DNA of 64,000 nt from Paenibacillus solani. GTDB taxonomy: Bacteria; Bacillota; Bacilli; Paenibacillales; Paenibacillaceae. The notes beneath the pieces are model-generated. The model was not told the DNA's origin. It saw nothing but the letters and a program-made list of their open reading frames with translations, and searched no databases. Location: NCBI RefSeq assembly GCF_001277345.1, contig NZ_LIUT01000008.1:787819-851818 (forward strand), given 5' to 3'. Made by a program: the position numbers and the translations under genes. Below, in pieces: positions 33,608 to 45,117 of this stretch. Position 1 is the first letter of the stretch; every line of letters begins with the position of its first letter.

Positions 33608-33774
33608 GTTCAAAAAGGTCGATTTTCAGCACCGAGAAGGTTGGATGAAGCTAGGGACCGAGGAGCGGAGCGTACGTTTTGGGTACGTGAGCACCGGAAG
33701 GCCCGGCTGAATTCAAGATTCGATGCCAAGTTGCTTCCTGATTCGCTTCGTGATCAAAATCGGACTTTTTGAAC
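33608..33774. repeat. 167-bp intergenic element with 19-bp terminal inverted repeats
   Basis: The left end GTTCAAAAAGGTCGATTTT (33608-33626) and right end AAAATCGGACTTTTTGAAC (33756-33774) are inverted copies with two mismatches. The interior is GC-rich, with a CGTAC/GTACG hairpin near 33672-33690, and no open frame. It lies between the methyltransferase stop and the rpoB promoter. I believe similar sequences recur in Paenibacillus genomes, but this was not checked. Confidence 0.65.
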
Positions 33775-33802
33775 AACCTCTTAAATAGATTAAACTAGGC
33801 TG

Positions 33803-33831
33803 TTGACTTGGGTATGCTGGTGTGGTATTAT
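33803..33831 (+). promoter_or_regulatory. Promoter of rpoB-rpoC
   Basis: TTGACT (33803-33808) and TATTAT (33826-33831) are 17 bp apart. A second perfect TATAAT at 33930-33935 has only a weak -35 box. Confidence 0.75.
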
Positions 33832-33837
33832 TATAAA

Positions 33838-34131
33838 ATGTCAGTATTAGGATGGTCTCTTTGTCTTTAGTTGACTGAAATGTCAAGACTTAATGTGTGA
33901 AGTTATGCATAAAGTCGGTCGTAATGACGTATAATATGTACATTTTGGGCAAATCTACAAGATATGAGATGATTATCATAACCATGGATAAGCTGCTCTT
34001 TTTTCGAAAAGGTATTCGATAAGGGCTTTTCTCTATTTATGGGAGTGTCCTCTGTATGTCCATTATAGTGTTACAAACAGAGGTTCGCAACGAAATTTTT
34101 AAAGTGAGTAGACATGAGGGGTGAGTTTAAG
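33838..34131 (+). promoter_or_regulatory. Long rpoB leader with two competing hairpins
   Basis: About 290 bases of untranslated leader precede rpoB. AAAAG at 34007-34011 can pair with CTTTT at 33998-34002 (TTCG loop) or, as GAAAAG (34006-34011), with CTTTTC at 34026-34031. The two folds exclude each other. No protein-coding frame is visible. Confidence 0.4.
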
Positions 34132-37100
34132 TTGGCAGGACATCTTGTTCAATATGGTCGACGCACTCGGCGAAGTTATGCTCGTATTAACGAGGTACTC
34201 GAAGTTCCGAACCTGATTGAAATCCAACAAAAATCTTATGAATGGTTTTTGGAGGAAGGACTCCGCGAAATGTTCCAGGACATCTCGCCGATTCAGGATT
34301 TCACGGGTAATTTGGTACTAGAGTTTATTGACTACAGCCTTGGAGAACCGAAATACACCGTCGATGACGCGAAAGAACGCGACGTTACTTATGCGGCGCC
34401 GCTCCGCGTGAAAGTCCGGCTCATTAACAAAGAGACCGGAGAGGTCAAGGAGCAGGAAGTGTTCATGGGAGACTTCCCGTTAATGACGGAAACCGGAACA
34501 TTCATTATCAATGGTGCCGAACGGGTTATTGTCAGCCAGTTGGTTCGCTCTCCCAGCGTCTATTTCAGCACAAAAGTGGATAAAAACGGTAAGACGACGT
34601 ACACTGCTACAGTGATCCCTAACCGCGGCGCTTGGCTTGAACTGGAGATGGACGCGAAGGACATAATTTATGTCCGGATCGACCGTACCCGTAAAATCCC
34701 TGTGACGGTGCTTTTGCGTGCACTTGGTTTTGGCACAGATGCCGAGATTCTGGATCTTCTGGGCAATGATGAATATATTCAAAACACGCTGGATAAAGAC
34801 AATACGGACTCTACGGAAAAAGCGCTCATCGAAATCTATGAACGTCTTCGTCCGGGCGAGCCGCCAACACTGGAGAATGCAAAGAGCCTTCTTGTTGCCC
34901 GTTTCTTCGATCCAAAGCGTTATGATCTGGCTAATGTAGGCCGCTACAAGATTAATAAGAAGCTTCACATTAAGAATCGTCTCTTTAATCAGCGTTTGGC
35001 AGAGAGTTTGATAGACACGGATACAGGGGAGATCGTTGCAGAAGCTGGTCAAACCGTAGACCGTCGCCTTTTGGACGAGATTATGCCTTACCTTGAGAAG
35101 AGTGTTGGCTTTAAGAATTATCATGTTGCCGGCGGTGTCATGGACAGCGTGGATATTCCAATGCAGACGATCGACATATTCTCTCCAATCGAGGATGGGA
35201 AAGTCGTGAAGGTCATCGCCAACGCAAACATTGATAAATCCGTGAAGCATATTACGCAAGCGGATATCATTTCCTCCATCAGCTACTTCATCAACTTGCT
35301 GCATGGAATCGGAAACACGGATGATATTGACCACCTGGGTAACCGTCGTTTGCGTTCTGTGGGTGAATTGCTGCAGAACCAATTCCGTATCGGTTTGTCC
35401 CGGATGGAGCGTGTCGTTCGTGAAAGAATGTCGATTCAGGATGCGAACGTAATTACACCGCAGGCGCTGATCAACATACGTCCGGTTATTGCATCGATTA
35501 AAGAGTTCTTCGGCAGCTCTCAGTTGTCCCAGTTCATGGATCAGACGAACCCACTTGCGGAACTTACGCATAAGCGTCGTTTGTCTGCACTCGGACCGGG
35601 CGGTTTGACACGCGAACGCGCGGGCTTTGAAGTGCGGGACGTTCACCACAGTCACTATGGCCGTATGTGTCCAATCGAGACGCCGGAAGGACCGAACATC
35701 GGTTTGATCAACTCCTTGTCAACGTTTGCGCGTATCAATGAATACGGCTTTATTGAAGCACCTTATCGTTGGGTGGATCCGAAGACGGGTAAAGTAACCG
35801 AACAAATCGATTATCTGACCGCGGACGAAGAGGATAACTATATCGTGGCACAGGCGAACGCTGAGCTTAAGGAAGATAACACTTTTGCTGATGAAATGGT
35901 TATCGTCCGTTATAACAAGCAGTCGGATAACATCCTGCCTATGCCGAGTGATCGCGTAGATTACATGGATGTTTCGCCTAAGCAGGTTGTGTCGGTAGCG
36001 ACAGCGCTCATTCCGTTCCTTGAGAACGATGACTCCAACCGCGCCCTGATGGGATCCAACATGCAGCGTCAGGCTGTTCCACTTCTTATTCCTAAAGCAC
36101 CGCTGGTGGGAACAGGAATGGAACACAAGTCTGCGAAAGACTCTGGTGTATGTATTGTATCCAAATATGACGGGATTATTGAACGGTCTTCCGCTAATGA
36201 AATCTGGCTCCGCCGCGTGGAGAATGTGGACGGACAAGAAGTCAAAGGCGATCTTATTAAACATAAATTACACAAATTTATGCGTTCGAACCAAGGAACA
36301 TGCATTAACCAGCGTCCGATCGTTAAACGTGGCGATGTAATCAAAACAGGTGACATCCTCGCAGACGGACCATCTACAGAGATGGGCGAATTGGCACTGG
36401 GTCGCAACGTTGTCGTTGCGTTCATGACTTGGGAAGGTTACAACTACGAGGATGCGATTCTTCTCTCTGAGAAACTTGTCAAAGAAGATGTGTACACTTC
36501 GATTCATATCGAGGAGTACGAGTCCGAAGCTCGTGATACGAAGCTTGGACCAGAAGAAATCACGCGTGATATTCCTAACGTTGGTGAAGATGCGCTGAAG
36601 AATCTTGACGAGCGCGGTATCATCCGTATCGGTGCCGAAATCAGCGCCGGGGATATTCTGGTTGGTAAGGTAACACCTAAGGGTGTAACCGAGCTGACAG
36701 CCGAGGAACGTCTCCTGCATGCGATTTTCGGTGAGAAGGCTCGCGAAGTGCGCGATACCTCGCTGCGTGTTCCTCACGGTAGTGATGGTATCATCGTGGA
36801 TGTGAAGGTGTTTACACGTGAGAACGGCGACGAATTGCCGCCGGGAGTTAACCAATTGGTTCGCGTTTACATCGCACAGAAACGTAAAATCTCCGAAGGC
36901 GACAAAATGGCCGGACGTCACGGTAACAAGGGTGTCGTTGCCCGTATTTTGCCTGAAGAAGATATGCCGTTCCTGCCAGATGGCACACCAGTTCAAGTTG
37001 TGTTGAACCCGCTAGGGGTTCCATCACGGATGAACATCGGTCAGGTACTCGAGGTTCACTTGGGTATGGCTGCACTCCAGCTCGGTATTCATGTAGCTTC

Positions 37101-37677
37101 GCCGGTATTTGACGGTGCGAGTGAGTATGACGTGTTTGATACGATGGAAGAAGCCGGCATGCAGCGCAATGGTAAGACCGTATTGTATGACGGACGGACA
37201 GGTGAGCGTTTCGAACGTGAAGTTACCGTTGGTGTCATGCATATGATCAAGCTCGCGCACATGGTTGACGATAAAATCCACGCCCGTTCTACGGGACCAT
37301 ACTCGCTTGTTACACAGCAGCCGCTGGGTGGTAAAGCACAGTTTGGCGGACAGCGTTTCGGTGAGATGGAAGTGTGGGCGCTTGAAGCTTACGGTGCTGC
37401 ATACACATTGCAAGAAATTCTTACCGTCAAGTCGGATGACGTGGTCGGCCGGGTGAAAACCTACGAATCCATCGTCAAAGGCGAGAATGTGCCGGAACCG
37501 GGTGTTCCTGAATCATTCAAGGTATTGATTAAAGAGCTTCAGTCTCTCGGTATGGATGTCAAGATCCTCAGCGAGAACGAAGAGGAAATCGAGATGAAAG
37601 AGCTCGATGACGAAGATGATGCTCAAGGCGATAAACTGAGCCTTAACTTGGAAGGCACTGAAGTCGGAGTGGAATAA
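34132..37677 (+). CDS. rpoB: RNA polymerase beta subunit
   Basis: 1181 residues. The rifampicin pocket reads FGSSQLSQFMDQTNPLAEL and THKRRLSALGPGG, the sensitive wild-type form at all usual resistance positions. GMEHKSAKDSG and RHGNKGVVARILPEEDMPF are catalytic-site regions. The tail is acidic (DDEDDAQGDK). I choose TTG 34132 because the protein then begins AGHLVQYGRRTRRSYARI like B. subtilis RpoB and GAGGGGTGAG lies 5 bases upstream; ATG 34114 is an in-frame alternative. Confidence 0.97.
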   Translation: MAGHLVQYGRRTRRSYARINEVLEVPNLIEIQQKSYEWFLEEGLREMFQDISPIQDFTGNLVLEFIDYSLGEPKYTVDDAKERDVTYAAPLRVKVRLINKETGEVKEQEVFMGDFPLMTETGTFIINGAERVIVSQLVRSPSVYFSTKVDKNGKTTYTATVIPNRGAWLELEMDAKDIIYVRIDRTRKIPVTVLLRALGFGTDAEILDLLGNDEYIQNTLDKDNTDSTEKALIEIYERLRPGEPPTLENAKSLLVARFFDPKRYDLANVGRYKINKKLHIKNRLFNQRLAESLIDTDTGEIVAEAGQTVDRRLLDEIMPYLEKSVGFKNYHVAGGVMDSVDIPMQTIDIFSPIEDGKVVKVIANANIDKSVKHITQADIISSISYFINLLHGIGNTDDIDHLGNRRLRSVGELLQNQFRIGLSRMERVVRERMSIQDANVITPQALINIRPVIASIKEFFGSSQLSQFMDQTNPLAELTHKRRLSALGPGGLTRERAGFEVRDVHHSHYGRMCPIETPEGPNIGLINSLSTFARINEYGFIEAPYRWVDPKTGKVTEQIDYLTADEEDNYIVAQANAELKEDNTFADEMVIVRYNKQSDNILPMPSDRVDYMDVSPKQVVSVATALIPFLENDDSNRALMGSNMQRQAVPLLIPKAPLVGTGMEHKSAKDSGVCIVSKYDGIIERSSANEIWLRRVENVDGQEVKGDLIKHKLHKFMRSNQGTCINQRPIVKRGDVIKTGDILADGPSTEMGELALGRNVVVAFMTWEGYNYEDAILLSEKLVKEDVYTSIHIEEYESEARDTKLGPEEITRDIPNVGEDALKNLDERGIIRIGAEISAGDILVGKVTPKGVTELTAEERLLHAIFGEKAREVRDTSLRVPHGSDGIIVDVKVFTRENGDELPPGVNQLVRVYIAQKRKISEGDKMAGRHGNKGVVARILPEEDMPFLPDGTPVQVVLNPLGVPSRMNIGQVLEVHLGMAALQLGIHVASPVFDGASEYDVFDTMEEAGMQRNGKTVLYDGRTGERFEREVTVGVMHMIKLAHMVDDKIHARSTGPYSLVTQQPLGGKAQFGGQRFGEMEVWALEAYGAAYTLQEILTVKSDDVVGRVKTYESIVKGENVPEPGVPESFKVLIKELQSLGMDVKILSENEEEIEMKELDDEDDAQGDKLSLNLEGTEVGVE

Positions 37678-37768
37678 CGGTCATCATTCACCCCCGTCGG
37701 CTTATGGTCGGCGGTGGTGTTATGGTCGTATAGCACATAAATAGGACTAAGTTGAGGAGGGTTGCTCC

Positions 37769-40700
37769 TTGTTGGACGTTAACAATTTTGAGTATATGAA
37801 GATCGGCCTTGCTTCACCGGAAAAAATTCGCTCCTGGTCTCGCGGAGAGGTGAAGAAGCCCGAAACGATTAACTACCGTACATTGAAGCCGGAGAAGGAA
37901 GGCTTGTTCTGTGAACGGATTTTTGGTCCGCAGAAGGACTGGGAATGTCATTGCGGTAAGTATAAGCGTGTCCGTTATAAAGGAGTCGTCTGCGATCGCT
38001 GTGGCGTTGAAGTTACACGGGCTAAAGTTCGTCGTGAACGGATGGGTCATATCGAGCTTGCAGCTCCCGTATCGCATATTTGGTATTTCAAAGGGATTCC
38101 TAGCCGTATGGGTCTGGCTTTGGATATGTCCCCAAGATCTCTTGAGGAGATCATTTACTTCGCATCGTATGTTGTAACCGATCCAGGAGATACACCACTG
38201 GAGAAGAAACAACTGCTGTCCGAGAAAGAATACCGCAGCTATCGCGAGAAATATGGTTACGGATTCCAGGCAGGCATGGGTGCTGAAGCTGTCAAGAAGC
38301 TCCTTCAAGATATTGATATCGACAAAGAGCTTGAATTCCTCAAAGAAGAACTGCGCACTGCACAAGGTCAGCGCCGCAACCGGGCGATCAAACGTCTGGA
38401 AGTGATTGAGGCGTTCCGCAACTCGGGCAACAGTCCGGAATGGATGATCATGGATGTATTGCCGGTCATTCCGCCGGAGCTTCGTCCAATGGTTCAACTT
38501 GATGGTGGACGCTTTGCGACTTCCGACTTGAACGATCTGTACCGTCGTGTTATTAACCGGAACAACCGTCTGAAAAGACTGCTTGATCTCGGGGCACCGG
38601 ACATTATCGTACAGAACGAGAAGCGCATGCTGCAGGAAGCCGTCGATGCACTGATCGATAACGGCCGCCGCGGTCGTCCGGTCACAGGTCCTGGTAACCG
38701 TCCGCTTAAATCTCTCAGCCACATGCTGAAAGGTAAGCAAGGACGTTTCCGTCAGAACTTGCTCGGTAAACGGGTTGACTATTCCGGTCGTTCCGTTATC
38801 GTTGTAGGTCCTTACCTGAAAATGTACCAATGCGGTCTTCCTAAGAAAATGGCCCTTGAGCTCTTCAAGCCTTTCGTGATGAAGGAACTCGTAAACAAAG
38901 GCCTTGCCCATAATATCAAGAGTGCCAAACGCAAAGTAGAACGTGTAAGTCCAGAAGTATGGGATGTGCTCGAAGAAGTCATTAAAGAGCATCCGGTTCT
39001 TCTGAACCGTGCACCGACGCTTCACAGACTCGGTATTCAAGCATTTGAACCGATTCTGGTCGAAGGCCATGCGATCCGTCTTCACCCGCTCGTATGTACA
39101 GCGTATAACGCTGACTTTGACGGTGACCAAATGGCGGTTCACGTTCCTTTGTCTGCTGAAGCACAGGCTGAAGCACGCCTGCTCATGCTGGCTTCGGGTA
39201 ACATTTTGAACCCGAAAGACGGTAAACCGGTTGTTACACCATCTCAGGATATGGTGCTGGGTTCCTTCTATCTCACCATGGATAACAAGGAAGAGAAAGG
39301 TACTGGCATGATCCTGGGCAGTGTAAACGAAGCGGTATCCGCTTATCAGCGTGAAGCAGCTGGTCTGCATGCACGCGTAGCGATTCCGGTTAAGGCACTT
39401 GGCAAAACCAGCTTTACGGAAAAACAGCAGGATGCGATTTTGGTTACGACGATCGGCCGGATTATCTTTAACGAGATTTTCCCAGCCAGCTTCCCGTATA
39501 TCAATGAAGCGACTCGCACAAATCTGCTGAATGGTACGCCGGAGAAGTATTTCGTATACGAAAAGGGTGCAGATATTCAGAAGGTGATTCAGGAGCTGCC
39601 GATCAGCGGAGCTGTTGGCAAGGAATACCTGGGTTCCATCATTGCACGCTGCTTCGAAACGTACCATACAACGGAAACCTCTGTGATTTTGGATAAAATC
39701 AAGCAGCTCGGTTTCACCTATTCTACTCGTGCAGGCGTAACCGTTGCGGTATCGGACGTTATCGTACCTGACGAGAAGAATGAAATTCTGAAAGAGTCCG
39801 ACGAGAAGGTTAAAGTGGTAACGAATCAATATCGTCGCGGCTTGATCACGAATGAAGAACGTTATGACCGTGTCATCGACATTTGGTCCAAGACCAAAGA
39901 CGATATTACGGAAGTACTCATGAAGTCGATGGACCGCTTCAATTCCATCATGCTCATGGTGGACTCCAAGGCACGGGGTAACAAATCGCAGATCACCCAG
40001 CTCGGTGGTATGCGGGGTCTGATGGCGAACCCGTCGGGTCGTATCATCGAACTCCCAATCAAATCGAACTTCCGTGAAGGACTGACAGTACTCGAGTACT
40101 TCCTGTCCACGCACGGTGCTCGTAAGGGTCTTGCCGATACAGCGCTTCGTACCGCTGACTCGGGTTACTTGACTCGCCGCCTCGTTGACGTTGCTCAGGA
40201 TGTTATCGTCCGCGAAGACGAGTGCAGCACAGATAAAGGCTTTACCGTTAGCCGTATTCAGGACGGTAAAGAAGTTATCGAGGATCTCTACGACCGTATT
40301 GAAGGACGTTATGCATTTGAAACTGTCCGTCATCCGGAGACCAAGGAGATCATCGTTAATCGTAACGAATTGATTGACTCCGACAAAGCTGAAGAAATCG
40401 TGGCAGCTGGCGTTGAGAAACTTCAAATTCGTTCCATCTTGAGCTGCCGTGCACGTTACGGCGTTTGTAAGAAATGTTATGGTCGTAACCTGGCTACAGG
40501 TAAGCATGTTGAGATTGGTGAAGCGGTTGGAATTATCGCGGCTCAATCCATCGGCGAACCGGGAACACAGCTTACGATGCGTACATTCCACACAGGCGGC
40601 GTTGCCGGTGATGATATTACGCAGGGTCTTCCGCGTATCCAGGAGCTCTTTGAAGCCCGTAATCCTAAAGGTCAAGCGACCATTAGTGAGATCGACGGCG

Positions 40701-41383
40701 TCGTTAAAGAAATCCGCGAAACGAAAGACCGTCGTGAAATCGAAATACAAGGTGAAGCTGAGACTAAAGTATACGCGGTTACCTATGGCTCCCGTCTGCG
40801 CGTAAGCGAAGGCAAGCACATTGAAGCCGGGGATGAACTGACCGATGGTTCCATTGATCCGAAGGAAATGCTTCGCATCAAAGGTATCCGTGGCGTGCAG
40901 AACTACATCCTGCAGGAAGTACAGCGCGTATACCGTAACCAAGGTGTAGAAATTAATGACAAACACGTAGAAGTTATGATCAGACAGATGCTGCGTAAAT
41001 TCCGTATCGTTGATGCGGGAGATACCAACCTGCTGCCAGGCTCCTTCGTGGATATGCATGAATACGAAACTGCCAATAAAGAGGCCATTCTCTCCGGAAA
41101 AGAACCAGCGGTTGCCAAACCGGTTCTGCTCGGGATTACGAAGGCTTCTCTCGAAACCGATTCGTTCTTGTCAGCGGCTTCCTTCCAGGAGACGACTCGC
41201 GTGTTGACCGATGCAGCCATCAAAGGTAAAGTCGATCAGCTGCTTGGTCTGAAAGAGAATGTTATCATTGGTAAGCTGATCCCTGCAGGTACCGGTATGA
41301 ACCGTTATCGCAGCGTGAAGTTCGAGGGACAGGATGATTTGAATGACGAAAGTCAGCAACTCGAAGCAGCTTCGATAGATTAA
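37769..41383 (+). CDS. rpoC: RNA polymerase beta-prime subunit
   Basis: 1204 residues. It begins LDVNNFEYMKIGLASPEKIRSWS. The N-terminal zinc site is CHCGKY..CDRCGV, the active-site magnesium loop is NADFDGDQMAVH near residue 450, and the second zinc site is CSTDKG, CRARYGVCKKCYG. The trigger-loop region is GEPGTQLTMRTFHTGGVAGDD (split in two). The start is TTG, with tandem TTG codons at 37769 and 37772. Its Shine-Dalgarno lies in a small hairpin. Confidence 0.97.
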   Translation: MLDVNNFEYMKIGLASPEKIRSWSRGEVKKPETINYRTLKPEKEGLFCERIFGPQKDWECHCGKYKRVRYKGVVCDRCGVEVTRAKVRRERMGHIELAAPVSHIWYFKGIPSRMGLALDMSPRSLEEIIYFASYVVTDPGDTPLEKKQLLSEKEYRSYREKYGYGFQAGMGAEAVKKLLQDIDIDKELEFLKEELRTAQGQRRNRAIKRLEVIEAFRNSGNSPEWMIMDVLPVIPPELRPMVQLDGGRFATSDLNDLYRRVINRNNRLKRLLDLGAPDIIVQNEKRMLQEAVDALIDNGRRGRPVTGPGNRPLKSLSHMLKGKQGRFRQNLLGKRVDYSGRSVIVVGPYLKMYQCGLPKKMALELFKPFVMKELVNKGLAHNIKSAKRKVERVSPEVWDVLEEVIKEHPVLLNRAPTLHRLGIQAFEPILVEGHAIRLHPLVCTAYNADFDGDQMAVHVPLSAEAQAEARLLMLASGNILNPKDGKPVVTPSQDMVLGSFYLTMDNKEEKGTGMILGSVNEAVSAYQREAAGLHARVAIPVKALGKTSFTEKQQDAILVTTIGRIIFNEIFPASFPYINEATRTNLLNGTPEKYFVYEKGADIQKVIQELPISGAVGKEYLGSIIARCFETYHTTETSVILDKIKQLGFTYSTRAGVTVAVSDVIVPDEKNEILKESDEKVKVVTNQYRRGLITNEERYDRVIDIWSKTKDDITEVLMKSMDRFNSIMLMVDSKARGNKSQITQLGGMRGLMANPSGRIIELPIKSNFREGLTVLEYFLSTHGARKGLADTALRTADSGYLTRRLVDVAQDVIVREDECSTDKGFTVSRIQDGKEVIEDLYDRIEGRYAFETVRHPETKEIIVNRNELIDSDKAEEIVAAGVEKLQIRSILSCRARYGVCKKCYGRNLATGKHVEIGEAVGIIAAQSIGEPGTQLTMRTFHTGGVAGDDITQGLPRIQELFEARNPKGQATISEIDGVVKEIRETKDRREIEIQGEAETKVYAVTYGSRLRVSEGKHIEAGDELTDGSIDPKEMLRIKGIRGVQNYILQEVQRVYRNQGVEINDKHVEVMIRQMLRKFRIVDAGDTNLLPGSFVDMHEYETANKEAILSGKEPAVAKPVLLGITKASLETDSFLSAASFQETTRVLTDAAIKGKVDQLLGLKENVIIGKLIPAGTGMNRYRSVKFEGQDDLNDESQQLEAASID

Positions 41384-41396
41384 GAGACGTTCTGGT

Positions 41397-41457
41397 GATG
41401 GGGGGATTTTAGCGCCGCAAGGCGCTGGACTCTTTCCATCCCAAAGTTTCTTTTTTT
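41397..41457 (+). terminator. Possible terminator after rpoC
   Basis: GATGG (41397-41401) pairs with CCATC (41436-41440), extended by G-U pairs, around an inner perfect hairpin AGCGCC-GCAA-GGCGCT (41411-41426). A T7 run follows about 10 bases after the stem, which is farther than usual. Confidence 0.45.
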
Positions 41458-41471
41458 CTAGCTAAAATAGC

Positions 41472-41500
41472 TTGACATCGTTTTGGGCAGATGCTAATAT
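41472..41500 (+). promoter_or_regulatory. Promoter of the str cluster
   Basis: TTGACA (41472-41477) and TAATAT (41495-41500) are 17 bp apart, nearly consensus. It lies 55 bp before the L7Ae-like gene and can drive rpsL, rpsG, fusA and tuf. AGCTA-AAA-TAGCT sits just before the -35 box. Confidence 0.85.
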
Positions 41501-41554
41501 AGCAAAGGTGCGTGACTAGTCTCTTTGTTCCCTGTTCTTTTGGAGGAATGACTT

Positions 41555-41806
41555 ATGTCTAATGATAAAGGATTACAGGATGCACATATCAAGATTGGCA
41601 CCAAACAAACAATGAAGGCCATTGAATCTGGTCTGGCTGCAGAAGTATATGTGGCTGAAGATTGCGACCAGCGTTTGATTTCAAAAGTCGTGTCCGAGTG
41701 CGATAAGAATGGTGTGCATATCCATTATGTATCCACGATGGTCGAGCTTGGAGAAGCATGCGGAATTGAAGTCGGTGCAGCTATGGTAGCTGTCTTGAAA
41801 TCATGA
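41555..41806 (+). CDS. L7Ae-family ribosomal/k-turn-binding protein (YbxF-like)
   Basis: 83 residues with the L7Ae fold: KIGTKQTMKAIESGLAAEVYVAEDCD, then CDKNGVHIHYVSTMVELGEACGIEVGAA (in two parts), where the VGAA-like end and acidic loop match YbxF. Such proteins bind kink-turn RNA. It stands between rpoC and rpsL as in B. subtilis. GGAGGAATG precedes its ATG. Confidence 0.93.
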   Translation: MSNDKGLQDAHIKIGTKQTMKAIESGLAAEVYVAEDCDQRLISKVVSECDKNGVHIHYVSTMVELGEACGIEVGAAMVAVLKS

Positions 41807-41817
41807 TTTGAGAAATC

Positions 41818-41856
41818 GTTTTTGTTGGAGAAGGCGTTACTTCTCTCGGCAAAAAC
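41818..41856 (+). other. Interrupted hairpin in the rpsL leader
   Basis: GTTTTTG (41818-41824) pairs with CAAAAAC (41850-41856), and GAGAAG (41828-41833) pairs with CTTCTC (41840-41845), with an asymmetric internal loop (TTG against TCGG). TTTT follows after the last C. It starts 12 bases after the L7Ae-like gene. Confidence 0.5.
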
Positions 41857-41945
41857 TTTTCATTTGTTCTTTTATGAACCGCCTGGGTCTGTGGACTTAA
41901 ACGAGTTTGTAATAGGATGATAAATACGGGAAGGGGGTGGCTAGT

Positions 41946-42365
41946 ATGCCAACAATTAACCAACTGGTTCGCAAGGGCCGTCAAGCTAAAGTGTACAAAT
42001 CAAAATCTCCAGCTCTTCATAAAGGGTTCAACGCTTTGAAACGTGAGGAGACTGAATTGAGCGCTCCGCAAAAACGCGGTGTTTGCACACGTGTAGGCAC
42101 AATGACGCCGAAAAAACCGAACTCTGCACTTCGTAAATATGCTCGTGTTCGTTTGACGAACCGCATTGAGGTGACAGCTTATATTCCGGGTATCGGACAT
42201 AACCTGCAAGAGCACAGTGTTGTATTGGTTCGCGGCGGTAAAGTAAAAGACCTTCCGGGTGTTCGTTACCATATCGTTCGCGGTGCACTTGACACTGCTG
42301 GTGTTAACAACCGGATGCAAGCTCGTTCCAAATACGGAGCGAAACGTCCTAAAGCAAAAAGCTAA
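41946..42365 (+). CDS. rpsL: Ribosomal protein uS12
   Basis: 139 residues, beginning PTINQLVRKGR. The decoding-centre loops TPKKPNSALRK and the GHNLQEHSVVLVRGGKVKDLPGVRY segment (in two parts) show the streptomycin-sensitive lysines. I start at ATG 41946 with AAGGGGGTGG upstream. It heads the classical str genes. Confidence 0.98.
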   Translation: MPTINQLVRKGRQAKVYKSKSPALHKGFNALKREETELSAPQKRGVCTRVGTMTPKKPNSALRKYARVRLTNRIEVTAYIPGIGHNLQEHSVVLVRGGKVKDLPGVRYHIVRGALDTAGVNNRMQARSKYGAKRPKAKS

Positions 42366-42418
42366 TAGTTGATCATATTTTCGAAATATGACTGACGACT
42401 GAAGAAAGGGGGATATCC

Positions 42419-42889
42419 ATGCCACGCAAAGGTCCTGTAACTAAAAGAGACGTGCTGCCAGATCCAGTGTATAACAGCAAGCTGGTAACTCGTCTGATCA
42501 ACCGCATCATGTTGGATGGTAAAAGAGGTGTTGCTCAAAGCATCCTTTACAATTCATTCAACATCATCAAGGAACGTACAGGTAATGATCCGATGGAAGT
42601 GTTTGAAGCAGCCATCAAGAACATCATGCCAGTATTGGAAGTTAAAGCTCGTCGTGTCGGCGGTGCTAACTACCAGGTTCCAATCGAAGTTAAACCAGAG
42701 AGACGTACATCCCTTGGATTACGTTGGCTCGTAAACTACTCCCGCAACCGCGGCGAGAAAACAATGGAAGAGCGTTTGGCGGCTGAGATCATCGACGCTT
42801 CCAACAACACTGGTGCTTCCGTTAAGAAACGTGAAGACACACACAAAATGGCTGAAGCGAACAAAGCGTTTGCACACTATCGCTGGTAG
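42419..42889 (+). CDS. rpsG: Ribosomal protein uS7
   Basis: 156 residues: PRKGPVTKRDVLPDPVYNSK, KARRVGGANYQVPIEV and a C-terminal KKREDTHKMAEANKAFAHYRW. It nucleates assembly of the 30S head. AAAGGGGG precedes its ATG. Confidence 0.98.
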   Translation: MPRKGPVTKRDVLPDPVYNSKLVTRLINRIMLDGKRGVAQSILYNSFNIIKERTGNDPMEVFEAAIKNIMPVLEVKARRVGGANYQVPIEVKPERRTSLGLRWLVNYSRNRGEKTMEERLAAEIIDASNNTGASVKKREDTHKMAEANKAFAHYRW

Positions 42890-42937
42890 GATTCAGCAAT
42901 TAACTTTACACTTTAATTTTGAAGGGAGACTATTCGC

Positions 42938-45019
<2,082 letters not shown>

Positions 45020-45117
45020 TAACGTTTTACCTGCCGGATAGGAGAAGGCGGGACCAACATCCCGTTAACACCGCTTCCGGCCCAACATATATATCCCCTT
45101 AAGGAGGAATTGTTCAA

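Noticed and set aside
37814..41059. Very long open frame antisense to rpoC
   Set aside because: It is the mirror of a strongly biased codon set in rpoC; its protein has no recognisable domain and no ribosome site.
41818..41856. Canonical kink-turn in the rpsL leader
   Set aside because: The internal loop lacks the paired GA/AG steps required; only a plain interrupted hairpin is supported.
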